Of a DNA stretch of 64,000 bases, positions 34,622-43,469 are shown piece by piece. The translations under genes were made by a program, and so were the position numbers. Numbering within the stretch: the stretch's first letter is position 1; each line of letters opens with the position of its first letter. The DNA is from Rhodopseudomonas julia (GTDB taxonomy: Bacteria; Pseudomonadota; Alphaproteobacteria; Rhizobiales; Afifellaceae). The notes under the pieces are model-generated. The model searched no databases. It was not told the origin of the DNA and saw only the letters and a list, made by a program, of their open reading frames with translations. The stretch lies in assembly GCF_030813515.1 (NCBI RefSeq), contig NZ_JAUSUK010000001.1, positions 1,798,001 through 1,862,000 of the forward strand. Direction: 5' to 3'.

Positions 34622-36994
34622 ATGGCTCAAGATGGCATTGGCGCGCGGGTGGCGCGCAAGGAAGACAAGCGATTCATCACCGGTAAGGGGCGATACGTCG
34701 ACGATATGCGCGTCGCCGGCATGAAGCATGTCGCTTTCGTGCGAAGCCCTTACGCCCATGCGAAGGTGGGCGGCATCGATACCGAACAGGCGCGCAACAT
34801 GCCGGGCGTGCTCGCCGTCCTCACCGGTTCGGAACTCGTGGCCGACGGCATCGGCAATCTCATCTGCGGCTGGATGGTCCATTCCAAGGACGGCACGCCG
34901 ATGAATATGGGCGCATGGCCGGCGCTTGCGCCGGACGTGGTGCGCTTCGTCGGCCAGGCCGTCGCCATGGTGATCGCCGAAACACGGGGCGAGGCCCGAG
35001 ATGCGGCCGATGTCGTGGCGGTGGAATGGGAAGAGCTTCCCACCATCACCGACCCAGCGAAGGCGCTCACCGACGGGGCGCCGCAGCTTCATCCCGAGGC
35101 GAAGGGCAATCTCATCTACGATTGGGAGATCGGCGACAAGGCCGCGGCCGATAAGGCCCTGTCGGAGGCCGCCCATGTCACGCGCATGGAGATCGTCAAC
35201 AACCGCCTCGTTCCGAACGCCATGGAGCCGCGGGCCGCACTTGCCCAATACGATGCCGCGGACGACCATTTCACCTTATGGACGACGTCGCAGAACCCGC
35301 ATGTGGCGCGGCTCGTTCTCTCTGCCTTCTACAATGTGGCGCCGGAGCACAAATTGCGGGTGATCGCGCCCGATGTCGGCGGTGGCTTCGGCTCCAAAAT
35401 TTTCATCTATCCGGAAGAGGTCGCCTGCCTGTGGGCGGCGCGCAAGACGGGGCTTGCGGTGAAATGGACGGGCGATCGGTCGGAGGCTTTCCTCACCGAC
35501 GCGCATGGCCGCGACCATGTCACGGTCGCGGAAATGGCGTTCGACGCCAACAACCGCATCACCGCCTTCAAGGTCGACACGATCGCCAATTTCGGCGCTT
35601 ACATGTCGCTCTTCTCCTCCTCGGTACCGACCTATCTCTACGCCACGCTTTTGTCGGGGCAGTACGATATCCCGACGATCCACTGCAATGTGCGCGGCGT
35701 CTACACGAACACCGCGCCGGTCGATGCCTATCGCGGTGCCGGGCGGCCGGAAGCGACTTATGTCGTGGAGCGGATGATGGAGACGGCAGCGCGCGAGCTC
35801 GGCGTGGCGCCGCCGGAACTTCGGCGGACGAACTTCATCCGCGAATTCCCGCATCAGACACCGGTGATCATGAATTACGACGCCGGCGATTACGAAGCCT
35901 CGCTGAGCGCCGCTCTGTCGGCCTCTGATTATGCCGGTTTCGGTGAGCGCAAGGCGGAGGCGGCGCGGCGCGGCAAGCTCCGCGGCATCGGGCTCTCCTG
36001 CTATATCGAGGCCTGCGGCATCGCGCCCTCGCAGGCGGTCGGCTCTCTCGGCGCCGGTGTCGGGCTTTGGGAATCGGCCGAAGTGCGGGTCAATCCGGTC
36101 GGCACGATCGAGGTTCTGACCGGCTCGCACAGCCACGGCCAGGGGCATGAGACGACGTTCGCCCAGCTCGTGGCGGAACGCCTCGGCGTGCCGATCGACA
36201 ATGTCTCGATCGTGCATGGCGACACCGACAAGGTGCAGTTCGGCATGGGCACTTACGGCTCGCGCTCCGGCGCCGTCGGCATGTCGGCGATTTCTAAAGC
36301 CATCGACAAGGTCGAGGCGAAGGCGAAGAAACTTGCCGCGCATCTTCTGGAGGCGGCCGAGGGCGATATCGAGATCGCCGATGGCGAGGTGCGGGTCGCC
36401 GGTACCGACAAGAAGCTCGGCTGGCATGAGGTCTGCCTTGCCGCCTATACGGCGCACAATCTGCCGGAGGGGATGGAGCCGGGCCTCAAGGAGGGGAGTT
36501 TCTACGATCCGGCGAACTTCACCTTCCCGGCCGGCGCCTATGTCTGCGAGGTGGAGGTCGATCCCGATACCGGCCATACCGAGATCATCCAGTTCGTGGC
36601 GGCCGATGATTTCGGACGGGTCATCAACCCGATGATCGTTGAGGGCCAGGTGCATGGCGGTATCGCACAGGGTGTCGGGCAGGCGATCCTGGAAGGCTGC
36701 GTCTACGACCCCGAGAGCGGTCAGCTGATCACTGCGTCTTACAATGATTACGCCATGCCGCGGGCGCACGATTTGCCGTCCTTCAAGGTGTCGACGACGG
36801 AAACGATCTGCCCGTCGAACCCGATCGGCATGAAAGGCTGCGGCGAGGCGGGCGCCATCGGCACGCCGCCAGCGGTGATCAACGCCATCACGGACGCGAT
36901 CGACAACAACGACCTCGCCATGCCGGCGACACCGGAGAAGGTGTGGCGGGCCCTGCGGGCCGGTGCCACGCCCATGCGGCAGGCGGCAGAATAG
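34622..36994 (+). CDS. coxL: Molybdopterin large subunit, form II CO-dehydrogenase-like
   Basis: A 790-residue molybdenum hydroxylase large subunit. The active-site loop reads AYRGAGR at residues 369-375, the form II (putative CO dehydrogenase) signature; the Cys-containing AYXCSFR loop of proven form I enzymes is absent. Other motifs are DVGGGFGSK (molybdopterin binding), [14 protein letters not shown] and the late [19 protein letters not shown] with the catalytic Glu in GCGEAGA. Form II enzymes may oxidise CO slowly or act on other substrates, so the reaction is uncertain. AAGGAGG precedes the ATG. Part of coxG-S-L-M. Confidence 0.93.
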   Translation: MAQDGIGARVARKEDKRFITGKGRYVDDMRVAGMKHVAFVRSPYAHAKVGGIDTEQARNMPGVLAVLTGSELVADGIGNLICGWMVHSKDGTPMNMGAWPALAPDVVRFVGQAVAMVIAETRGEARDAADVVAVEWEELPTITDPAKALTDGAPQLHPEAKGNLIYDWEIGDKAAADKALSEAAHVTRMEIVNNRLVPNAMEPRAALAQYDAADDHFTLWTTSQNPHVARLVLSAFYNVAPEHKLRVIAPDVGGGFGSKIFIYPEEVACLWAARKTGLAVKWTGDRSEAFLTDAHGRDHVTVAEMAFDANNRITAFKVDTIANFGAYMSLFSSSVPTYLYATLLSGQYDIPTIHCNVRGVYTNTAPVDAYRGAGRPEATYVVERMMETAARELGVAPPELRRTNFIREFPHQTPVIMNYDAGDYEASLSAALSASDYAGFGERKAEAARRGKLRGIGLSCYIEACGIAPSQAVGSLGAGVGLWESAEVRVNPVGTIEVLTGSHSHGQGHETTFAQLVAERLGVPIDNVSIVHGDTDKVQFGMGTYGSRSGAVGMSAISKAIDKVEAKAKKLAAHLLEAAEGDIEIADGEVRVAGTDKKLGWHEVCLAAYTAHNLPEGMEPGLKEGSFYDPANFTFPAGAYVCEVEVDPDTGHTEIIQFVAADDFGRVINPMIVEGQVHGGIAQGVGQAILEGCVYDPESGQLITASYNDYAMPRAHDLPSFKVSTTETICPSNPIGMKGCGEAGAIGTPPAVINAITDAIDNNDLAMPATPEKVWRALRAGATPMRQAAE

Positions 36995-37005
36995 GAGCAA
37001 AGCCC

Positions 37006-37824
37006 ATGTATTCTCTCACCTATAAGCGTGCAGACAGCGTGGAAGAGGCGCGGCGGCTGTTCCAGGGAGCGTCCGATGCCGCCTATCTCTCCGGCGGCCA
37101 CACCTTGCTGCCGACGATGAAGCAACGGCTTGCCGCGCATGACGTCCTCATCGATCTCACCCGCATCGGTTCCATGAAGGGGATTTCGGTCGAAGGGGAT
37201 CGGGTCCGGATCGGGGGCGGCATGACGCATGCGGAGGTTGCGGCCTCAAGCGAGGTGCAGCGGGCCATCCCCTCGCTTGCCGCACTCGCCGGTTCGATCG
37301 GGGATGCCCAGGTGCGCCATCGCGGCACGCTCGGCGGCTCGATCGCCAATGACGATCCGGCCGCAGATTACCCCGCGGCCGCACTCGCGCTTGCGGCCAC
37401 GATCACAACCGACAGCCGCGAGATCGCGGCCGACGATTTCTTTACGGCGCTCTATGAGACGGCGCTGGAGGAAAGCGAGATCGTGACGGCCGTCAGCTTC
37501 GCCATTCCGGAGGCGGCGGGTTATGCCAAGTTCCGCAATCCCGCCTCGCGCTATCCGATGGCCGGGGTTTTCGTGGCACGCCATCGCGATGGCTCGGTCC
37601 GTGTCGCCGTCACCGGCGCCGGCAATGAGGGCGTTTTCCGCTGGACTGCGGCGGAGACGGCGCTTGCCGGGGATTTCTCCGCCAACGCCCTTGAAGGCCT
37701 TAGTGTCGATCCCGAGATGATGATGGGCGACATTCACGGCTCAGCCGAATATCGGGCGAACCTCGTCGCCGTCATGGCGCGGCGGGCCCTCGCAAATCTC
37801 GGTTCAGCCGAGGCGATCATCTGA
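37006..37824 (+). CDS. coxM: FAD-binding medium subunit, CO-dehydrogenase family
   Basis: A 272-residue flavoprotein subunit. The FAD motifs are LSGGHTLLPTMKQRLA near residue 28 and the GSIGDAQVRHRGTLGGSIANDDPAADYPAA block around residues 96-125, both typical of CoxM/xanthine-dehydrogenase medium subunits. ATG 37006 follows TAGGAG and lies 11 bp past the large-subunit stop. It completes the S-L-M trio. No assembly genes (coxD/E/F or mobA-like) are seen after it; the next feature is the rpsT promoter. Confidence 0.92.
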   Translation: MYSLTYKRADSVEEARRLFQGASDAAYLSGGHTLLPTMKQRLAAHDVLIDLTRIGSMKGISVEGDRVRIGGGMTHAEVAASSEVQRAIPSLAALAGSIGDAQVRHRGTLGGSIANDDPAADYPAAALALAATITTDSREIAADDFFTALYETALEESEIVTAVSFAIPEAAGYAKFRNPASRYPMAGVFVARHRDGSVRVAVTGAGNEGVFRWTAAETALAGDFSANALEGLSVDPEMMMGDIHGSAEYRANLVAVMARRALANLGSAEAII

Positions 37825-38004
37825 GGCTTCGGCAGGGTGAAACCGTGAGAGGGAGCGGCCGCCGGTGCGGCCGTTTCGCTGTGGCGGCCGAGACGGCGAG
37901 GAAAGTCGGGCCTTCGCGCCGGCGATGGGAGTTACAACGGCCGGGCTAGTCTGTGTCGTTGAGGTCGCGTAAAAATGCTTGTTTGCGGCAGGTGGAGCTT
38001 GCCG

Positions 38005-38033
38005 TTGACTGCCGGGCAGGGCGCAACTATAGC
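38005..38033 (+). promoter_or_regulatory. Strong sigma-70-type promoter of rpsT
   Basis: TTGACT at 38005-38010 and TATAGC at 38028-38033 are separated by exactly 17 bp. This leaves a leader of about 95 nt before rpsT. Seen in sequence; activity inferred. Confidence 0.7.
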
Positions 38034-38046
38034 ATCGGGCGACAAC

Positions 38047-38064
38047 GCGGCCGTTTACGGCCGC
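38047..38064 (+). other. Palindromic stem-loop in the rpsT leader
   Basis: GCGGCCG and CGGCCGC enclose TTTA, shortly after the probable transcription start. It could be a regulatory leader structure (S20 is known to control its own translation in E. coli) or a transcription pause. Confidence 0.4.
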
Positions 38065-38137
38065 GCTTTCTGTTGGGCCGAAGCGACAATTGTCGGCGCC
38101 GACAGAGCCCTTCAATTGGCAACGAACGGATCTTGAT

Positions 38138-38401
38138 ATGGCCAATACACCTTCGGCCAGGAAGGCTGCTCGGAAGATCGAGCAGCGCACGGCCACCAAC
38201 AAGGCGCGGCGTTCGCGCCTGCGCACTTTCCTGCGGCAGGTCGAAGAGGCCATTGCCTCGGGCAATTCCCAGGCCGCCCAGAGCGCTCTGCGCGAGGCGC
38301 AGCCGGAATTGATGCGCGGCGCTTCCAAGGGCGTCCTGCATAAGAATACCGCGGCGCGGAAGATGTCGCGTTTGGCACAGCGCGTGAAGGCCCTCGGCTG
38401 A
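38138..38401 (+). CDS. rpsT: 30S ribosomal protein S20
   Basis: An 87-residue basic, helical protein that binds 16S rRNA in the small subunit. [17 protein letters not shown] at the start and the helical middle ([19 protein letters not shown]) match S20, and the end [23 protein letters not shown] is diagnostic. ATG 38138 is the family start. It has its own promoter and is followed by two hairpins. Its place next to dnaA is common in Hyphomicrobiales and related alphaproteobacteria. Confidence 0.97.
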   Translation: MANTPSARKAARKIEQRTATNKARRSRLRTFLRQVEEAIASGNSQAAQSALREAQPELMRGASKGVLHKNTAARKMSRLAQRVKALG

Positions 38402-38410
38402 ACGCAACCT

Positions 38411-38468
38411 GGCGGCGTCTTTGCAACGCCGCCTCGTATGACATGGCAGGGCGGGCTTTGCCCGCTTT
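38411..38468 (+). terminator. Two hairpins after rpsT
   Basis: The first stem is GGCGGCGT/ACGCCGCC (38411-38433). The second is GCGGGC/GCCCGC with loop TTT (38451-38465), followed by TTTCC. Together they probably end rpsT transcription. Confidence 0.65.
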
Positions 38469-39046
38469 CCACACATACCCAAAGAGACGCTGCGGTGCCC
38501 TTTTTGCGGCCGGCGTCGAACGCTCCCGGCAGAGTCTGGTTGAGCCACGCTGTCAGAATTATCCATTCATTAACAAAAGTTTATGGGCAAGACGGACGTC
38601 GGGACCCGGATTTTTGAACCGGATTGCGAGTCAAGCCCAATTGCGCGGCAACGATTCTGACTCGCTTCAAAAGCCGTTGCCGAAAACGCACATATTGCCC
38701 AAGACTCTGCGACTCCAAGGGCTTGTGGCACGACGCTGTGACGGGCTTCCCGAGGGTCATGCGAGAGTCGTTTTTAGTTCGTTCCGTCTGCGGCGGATTC
38801 GATGGTTGCCCCCCCCTCAGCTCTGTGGTTTTTAGGTCGCCACGACGGGGCGACCCGATGCCCTCAGCAAAAGGTGAAGCCGAACAGCGCCAGGAATTCT
38901 TCCTGGCGTGACGGACGCCTTGCGCCTGGGCGGGTCTGACCCAGCGGTTCGCACCGTCGCGGCGGTCTTCCAAGACCGTCAAAACCAAAAGGCTGGGATC
39001 CCCTCTTACGGGTGTTTTTGGCGGCCGGGTCATGACTCGGGCGGAC
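38469..39046. other. Intergenic region with AT-rich patch and three stem-loops
   Basis: No gene is supported here. An AT-rich patch around 38555-38590 holds TTATCCATT (38559-38567), two mismatches from a DnaA box. Three perfect inverted repeats follow: GGTCGCC-N7-GGCGACC (38835-38855), CGCCAGGAA-N3-TTCCTGGCG (38888-38908) and CGGTCTT-N2-AAGACCG (38963-38978). A structured RNA or long leader of the rhodanese-dnaA unit is possible; an origin is not well supported. Confidence 0.45.
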
Positions 39047-39060
39047 AGGAGGCATTTGTC

Positions 39061-39495
39061 TTGCGCACACAGGCTTATCAGGACGACGTCGGACCAGAGG
39101 AGGCCTGGCAGGCTCTCTCAGAGTCGGATGCTGTGCTGGTCGATGTGCGCACGCGTGCCGAATGGGCCTATGTCGGTCTCCCGGATCTGTCGTCCCTGGG
39201 GCGCCAGCTTTTTTTGGCGGAGTGGCAATCCTTTCCCACGCAACAGGTCGATCCGGATTTTGCCGGAAAGCTTGTCGCAGCTCTCGGGGAGGCGGGGGTT
39301 GGGCAGGATGTGCCGCTCTATTTCATCTGTCGATCGGGCGTGCGCTCCGCAGCAGCTGCGGCGGCCATGACGGCGGCAGGGTATGGTCCATGTTTCAATG
39401 TTTCGGGAGGGTTCGAGGGGGACCGCGACGAGGCTGGACATCGCGGGCAGATCAACGGCTGGAAAGCGGTGGGACTGCCCTGGACACAGTCTTGA
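39061..39495 (+). CDS. Rhodanese-like sulfurtransferase
   Basis: A single-domain rhodanese of 144 residues. The N-terminal part has AVLVDVRTRAEWAYVGLPDL and the active-site loop is CRSGVRSA, with the catalytic Cys; the end GFEGDRDEAGHRGQINGWKAVGLPW is typical of the alphaproteobacterial group. I choose TTG 39061 because AGGAGG (39047-39052) lies 8 nt upstream; no ATG gives a sensible start. It is 68 bp before dnaA and probably shares its transcript. The sulfur acceptor is unknown. Confidence 0.88.
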   Translation: MRTQAYQDDVGPEEAWQALSESDAVLVDVRTRAEWAYVGLPDLSSLGRQLFLAEWQSFPTQQVDPDFAGKLVAALGEAGVGQDVPLYFICRSGVRSAAAAAAMTAAGYGPCFNVSGGFEGDRDEAGHRGQINGWKAVGLPWTQS

Positions 39496-39563
39496 CTGTC
39501 GTTCGGGTGCATGAGGTGAAAGGCTTGGCGCGTCAGCGCCCGGCGCAAGGAGGACGAGGCAGT

Positions 39564-41009
39564 ATGTCTGCAGAGGCGGCGAAAATCATGAAGGAGCAGG
39601 ACGTGGCGGAGACAGACGTCGAGCGGCGTGACTGGGACGAAGCCTGGGCGCGCGTCAAAAAGCGGCTCCGGACGGAGCTCGGTGACGATGTCTTTACGTC
39701 ATGGTTTGCGCGCATCGAATGCGACGGGGTTGCGGCGGGTGTCGTCAGCCTTTCGGCGCCGACCCTGTTTTTGAAGGGATGGATCAAGAGTCATTACAGT
39801 GACCGCCTGGTGGCGCTCTGGAACGCCGAATATGGCGATGTGCGTCGGGTGGATATCCTCAAGCGCAGCCCTCTCAAATTCCCTGCGCAAGTCAAGGTCG
39901 TGCATTCTGAACCGACGCCGGCCCTGCCTCAGGCCGCGCAAGACGAAGCGGAAGACCGCTTTGCCGGTTCGCCTCTCGATGGTCGGTTGACCTTCACCAG
40001 CTTCTGCGAAGGCGCTTCCAACGAGGTTGCGTTCCGCGCGGCCCGGGCCGTGGCCACGGCGCCTGACGGTGCGCCCCCCCTCTACAATCCTCTCTACATC
40101 CATGCCGGTGTCGGCATCGGTAAGACGCATCTGTTGCAGGCGATCGCGCATGAGACGCGCAAGCTGCATCCGCAGCGCCGGGTGATGTATCTGACGGTGG
40201 AGCGTTTCACCTTCCAGTTCGTCGCCGCCCTTCGCGACAAGGCCGCGCTCGACTTCAAGGAAAAGTTGCGTTCGATCGACATCCTCCTGATCGACGACAT
40301 GCAGTTCCTGACCGGCCGCAGCGTGCAGCAGGAATTCTGCCACATGCTGAACGCGCTTCTCGACAGCTCCAAGCAGGTCGTCGTTGCGGCCGATCGGGCG
40401 CCGGGCGAGCTCGACGGGATCGACGAGCGCGTGCGCTCGCGCCTCAAGGGCGGCGTGGTCGTGGGCATGGCGCGCCCCGATACGGCGATGCGCCGCAAGA
40501 TCCTCGACCTTCGTCTGGCGGCGGCCTGCGAACGCGATCCCAAGATCCATGTGCCTGACAATGTGCTCGATTTCATCGCCCGCATGGTGGTGAGCAACGG
40601 GCGCGATCTCGACGGCGCCTTGAACCGGCTGATTTGTCGCGCCCAGTTCTCCGACCAGCCGATCTCGGTCGACGCCTGCGAACTGGCGATCGCCGATCTC
40701 ATCGGAGACCGCGAGCCGAAGCGTATCCGCATCGAAGACATCCAGAAGATCGTCGCCCGCCATTACAATGTGAGCCGGCAGGATCTCGTCTCCGCGCGGC
40801 GCACCCGCACCGTTGTGAGGCCCCGGCAGATCGCCATGTATCTCGCCAAGACCATGACGCCGCGCTCGTTTCCGGAAATCGGCAAGCGATTCGGCGGGCG
40901 CGACCACACGACGGTCCTGCACGCCGTGCGCAAGATCGAGGGACTTGTCGGCGCCGATCAGAAGCTCTCCGACGAGATCGAGCTCCTGCGTCGACTGTTG
41001 CAGGATTAA
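39564..41009 (+). CDS. dnaA: Chromosomal replication initiator
   Basis: A 481-residue AAA+ protein that binds DnaA boxes and melts the origin. Domain I is seen in [21 protein letters not shown], the Walker A motif in [18 protein letters not shown], Walker B in [10 protein letters not shown], the arginine-finger region in [12 protein letters not shown], and the DNA-binding domain IV signature [16 protein letters not shown]. The Walker A has Ile in GVGIGKT where Leu is common. ATG 39564 follows AAGGAGGA at 39547; a long upstream extension in the same frame is rejected. dnaN follows after 174 bp. Confidence 0.97.
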   Translation: MSAEAAKIMKEQDVAETDVERRDWDEAWARVKKRLRTELGDDVFTSWFARIECDGVAAGVVSLSAPTLFLKGWIKSHYSDRLVALWNAEYGDVRRVDILKRSPLKFPAQVKVVHSEPTPALPQAAQDEAEDRFAGSPLDGRLTFTSFCEGASNEVAFRAARAVATAPDGAPPLYNPLYIHAGVGIGKTHLLQAIAHETRKLHPQRRVMYLTVERFTFQFVAALRDKAALDFKEKLRSIDILLIDDMQFLTGRSVQQEFCHMLNALLDSSKQVVVAADRAPGELDGIDERVRSRLKGGVVVGMARPDTAMRRKILDLRLAAACERDPKIHVPDNVLDFIARMVVSNGRDLDGALNRLICRAQFSDQPISVDACELAIADLIGDREPKRIRIEDIQKIVARHYNVSRQDLVSARRTRTVVRPRQIAMYLAKTMTPRSFPEIGKRFGGRDHTTVLHAVRKIEGLVGADQKLSDEIELLRRLLQD

Positions 41010-41018
41010 GTCCTCTTC

Positions 41019-41045
41019 CGCCGGCGGTTTTTTCTGCCGCCGGCG
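41019..41045 (+). terminator. Strong stem-loop between dnaA and dnaN
   Basis: A 9-bp perfect stem (CGCCGGCGG and CCGCCGGCG) with a T-rich 9-nt loop, 10 nt past the dnaA stop. The T-run lies in the loop, not after the stem, so termination may be partial. Confidence 0.5.
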
Positions 41046-41183
41046 CCCCTCTTCGTGGTTCTTCCGCGCAAGCGGCCACGCGCACTTGCTTTTGTCAGTG
41101 AGGCGCGCCAATTTGACCGCCCGCCGCTGCGATGCACCCGTATCCGCAGGGGCTTCGGGCCCTCCAATTCCTGGAATGCCGGT

Positions 41184-42299
41184 ATGAAAGTTGCGATCGA
41201 AAGGGCTGCCTTCCTGAAAGCCCTGACCCCCGTCCATCGCGTCGTCGAACGGCGCAACACCATTCCGATCCTGTCGAATGTGCTGTTGCGCGTGGTCGAG
41301 GGCGGCGTGCTCTTGAAAGCCACCGACCTCGATCTGGAGGTGTCCAATCGGATGCCCGCCATGGTCGAGCAGCCGGGGGCCGCCACCGTGCCGGCGCATA
41401 TGCTCTACGACATCGTGCGCAAGGCGCCGGAAGGCTCAGAGATCTCTCTGACGACCGGCGACGGGGGCACCATGAAATTGATGGCGGGGCGTGCCCGCTT
41501 TGAATTGCAGATGCTGCCGGATACCGATTTCCCGGATCTCGATCCGGGCGAGCTTCCGGTGCGCTTCGTGCTGACGGCGAGCGAGTTGCGACGCCTCATC
41601 GAACGCACGCAGTTTGCGATCTCCACGGAAGAGACCCGCTACTACCTGAACGGCATCTTCTTCCACGTCGCAGGCGAGGGGCCGGAGCGGCGGCTGCGTG
41701 CCGTGGCGACCGACGGGCACCGCCTCGCCAAGGCGGAAATGACCGCGCCCGAAGGCAGCGACGAGATGCCGGGCATTATCATTCCGCGCAAGACGATCGG
41801 CGAGATGCAGCGGCTTCTGGAGGATGGCGACACCAATGTGTCGCTTGAACTCTCCGACACCAAGATCCGTTTGAGCGCCGGCTCGATCGTGCTGACTTCG
41901 AAACTGATCGACGGAACTTTTCCGGATTACGAGCGGGTCATCCCGTCCGGGAACGACAAGGAGATGGTCGTTTCCAAGGATGTCTTCAAAAATGCCGTCG
42001 ACCGGGTCTCGACCATTTCCTCCGATCGCGGCCGGGCGGTGAAGCTGGCGCTTTCCGAAGGGCGTCTGGTTCTGACCGTCAACAACCCGGATTCCGGCAG
42101 CGCCACCGACGAGATCGATGTCGATTACGATGCCGAGCCTTTGGAGATCGGCTTCAATTCTCGCTACCTCCTCGACATCGCCGACCAGCTGACGACGGGC
42201 GAAGCACGTTTCGAACTCGCCGATCCCGGATCGCCGACGCTCATTTGCGACAAAGAGGGCGGCGACGCGCTCTATGTGCTGATGCCGATGCGCGTGTGA
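41184..42299 (+). CDS. dnaN: DNA polymerase III sliding clamp (beta)
   Basis: A 371-residue clamp that encircles DNA and tethers polymerase III. The N-terminal MKVAIERAAFLKALTPVHRVVERRNTIPILSNVLL is the family pattern, GTG-rich substitutes are not needed, and the C-terminal YVLMPMRV ends in the conserved clamp terminus. The three clamp domains can be placed at about 1-120, 130-250 and 255-371. ATG 41184 gives the normal length. It is followed at 4 bp by recF. Confidence 0.97.
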   Translation: MKVAIERAAFLKALTPVHRVVERRNTIPILSNVLLRVVEGGVLLKATDLDLEVSNRMPAMVEQPGAATVPAHMLYDIVRKAPEGSEISLTTGDGGTMKLMAGRARFELQMLPDTDFPDLDPGELPVRFVLTASELRRLIERTQFAISTEETRYYLNGIFFHVAGEGPERRLRAVATDGHRLAKAEMTAPEGSDEMPGIIIPRKTIGEMQRLLEDGDTNVSLELSDTKIRLSAGSIVLTSKLIDGTFPDYERVIPSGNDKEMVVSKDVFKNAVDRVSTISSDRGRAVKLALSEGRLVLTVNNPDSGSATDEIDVDYDAEPLEIGFNSRYLLDIADQLTTGEARFELADPGSPTLICDKEGGDALYVLMPMRV

Positions 42300-42303
42300 G
42301 GTC

Positions 42304-43449
42304 ATGATCGCGGCACCTGCGGCTTTGCAGCAGGTCACGCTCGCTTCTGTGAAGCTGACGGACTTTCGCAATTACAAGGCGGTCGCGTGCGACCTCCGGC
42401 CGGGTCTCGTCGTCCTCACCGGCCGCAACGGCTCCGGCAAGACCAACCTTCTGGAAGCCGTGTCCTTCCTGTCGCCCGGCCGCGGCCTGCGGCGCGCAAA
42501 ACTCGGCTCAGTTGCCCGCACGCACGGTGCCGGGGGCTGGGCGGTTGCGGCGGATATCGCCGCCGGCGAAGAGCTTAGACGCGTCGGCACCGGGCTTCGC
42601 TCCGCGGAAGAGGCAAGCCGCGAGGTGCGCGTCGACGGGGCGACGGCACCCTCTTCGGAAGCCTTGTCGGATTATTGCCGGGTTTTATGGCTGACGCCGG
42701 CAATGGATGGGCTGTTCACAGGTGCGCCCGGCGACCGCCGGCGGTTTCTCGACCGGCTGACCCTTGCCATCGATCCGGGGCACGGTGCGCGGGTGCGCGC
42801 CTTCGACCGGCTCGTCTCAAGTCGCAATCGTCTGCTCGAGGACGATGCCGGGCCGCGCTGGCTTTCGGCCGTTGAAGCCGAGCTTGCGGAGGCGGCGCTT
42901 GCCGTATCGCTTGCCCGCCAGGAAACGGTGTCGCTCCTGGCCGGGCTGATCGCCTCGCATGACGAAACCTCCGCCTTTCCGTCCGCCGGGCTCGCGCTCC
43001 AAGGCGATTTCGAGGAGGGGCTCGTGGGAGGACGTTCGGCAAGCGAGGCCGAAGAGGCATACCGGGCCGCGCTTGCCTCCGAGAGAGGGCGCGACCGGGC
43101 TGCCAAGAGAACCCTGTCCGGGCCGCATCGCTCCGATCTCGCCGTCACGTTTGCCGCCAAGAACGCGCCGGCGGCACTTTCCTCCACCGGGGAACAGAAG
43201 GCGTTGCTTCTTGCCATCATCCTGGCGGAGGCGGAGCTCGTTGCCCGCGTTGCCGGAATGACGCCCATCCTCCTCCTCGACGAGGTCGCCGCCCATCTCG
43301 ACGAGGGACGGCGGGCGGCGCTTCTTGCGCGGCTCGAGGCGCTCGGCGGGCAGAGTTTTCTCACCGGCACCGACAAGGCGCTGTTTTCCGCCGTCAGCGA
43401 CAGCGGCCAGTTCATCGAGGTTGTCGAAGGGCAGCTCTCGCAGACCTAG
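42304..43449 (+). CDS. recF: Recombination mediator RecF
   Basis: A 381-residue SMC-like ATPase that loads RecA at gaps. Walker A is LTGRNGSGKTNLLEAVSFLSPGRGLR; the signature-like motif is in LSSTGEQKALLLAIILAEAE and Walker B in PILLLDEVAAHLD, with SFLTGTD near the end. The domain order is normal and the length usual. It starts 4 bp after dnaN and is probably transcribed with it. gyrB, its usual neighbour in alphaproteobacteria, is separated here by two unrelated genes. Confidence 0.95.
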   Translation: MIAAPAALQQVTLASVKLTDFRNYKAVACDLRPGLVVLTGRNGSGKTNLLEAVSFLSPGRGLRRAKLGSVARTHGAGGWAVAADIAAGEELRRVGTGLRSAEEASREVRVDGATAPSSEALSDYCRVLWLTPAMDGLFTGAPGDRRRFLDRLTLAIDPGHGARVRAFDRLVSSRNRLLEDDAGPRWLSAVEAELAEAALAVSLARQETVSLLAGLIASHDETSAFPSAGLALQGDFEEGLVGGRSASEAEEAYRAALASERGRDRAAKRTLSGPHRSDLAVTFAAKNAPAALSSTGEQKALLLAIILAEAELVARVAGMTPILLLDEVAAHLDEGRRAALLARLEALGGQSFLTGTDKALFSAVSDSGQFIEVVEGQLSQT

Positions 43450-43469
43450 AGCCAGTCTCCCAGGCTGGA

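Noticed and set aside
34622-36994. True form I CO dehydrogenase
   Set aside because: The active-site loop is AYRGAGR, not AYXCSFR.
39162-39563. N-terminal extension of dnaA by 134 codons
   Set aside because: The extension overlaps the rhodanese gene, has no homology, and a perfect ribosome site precedes ATG 39564.
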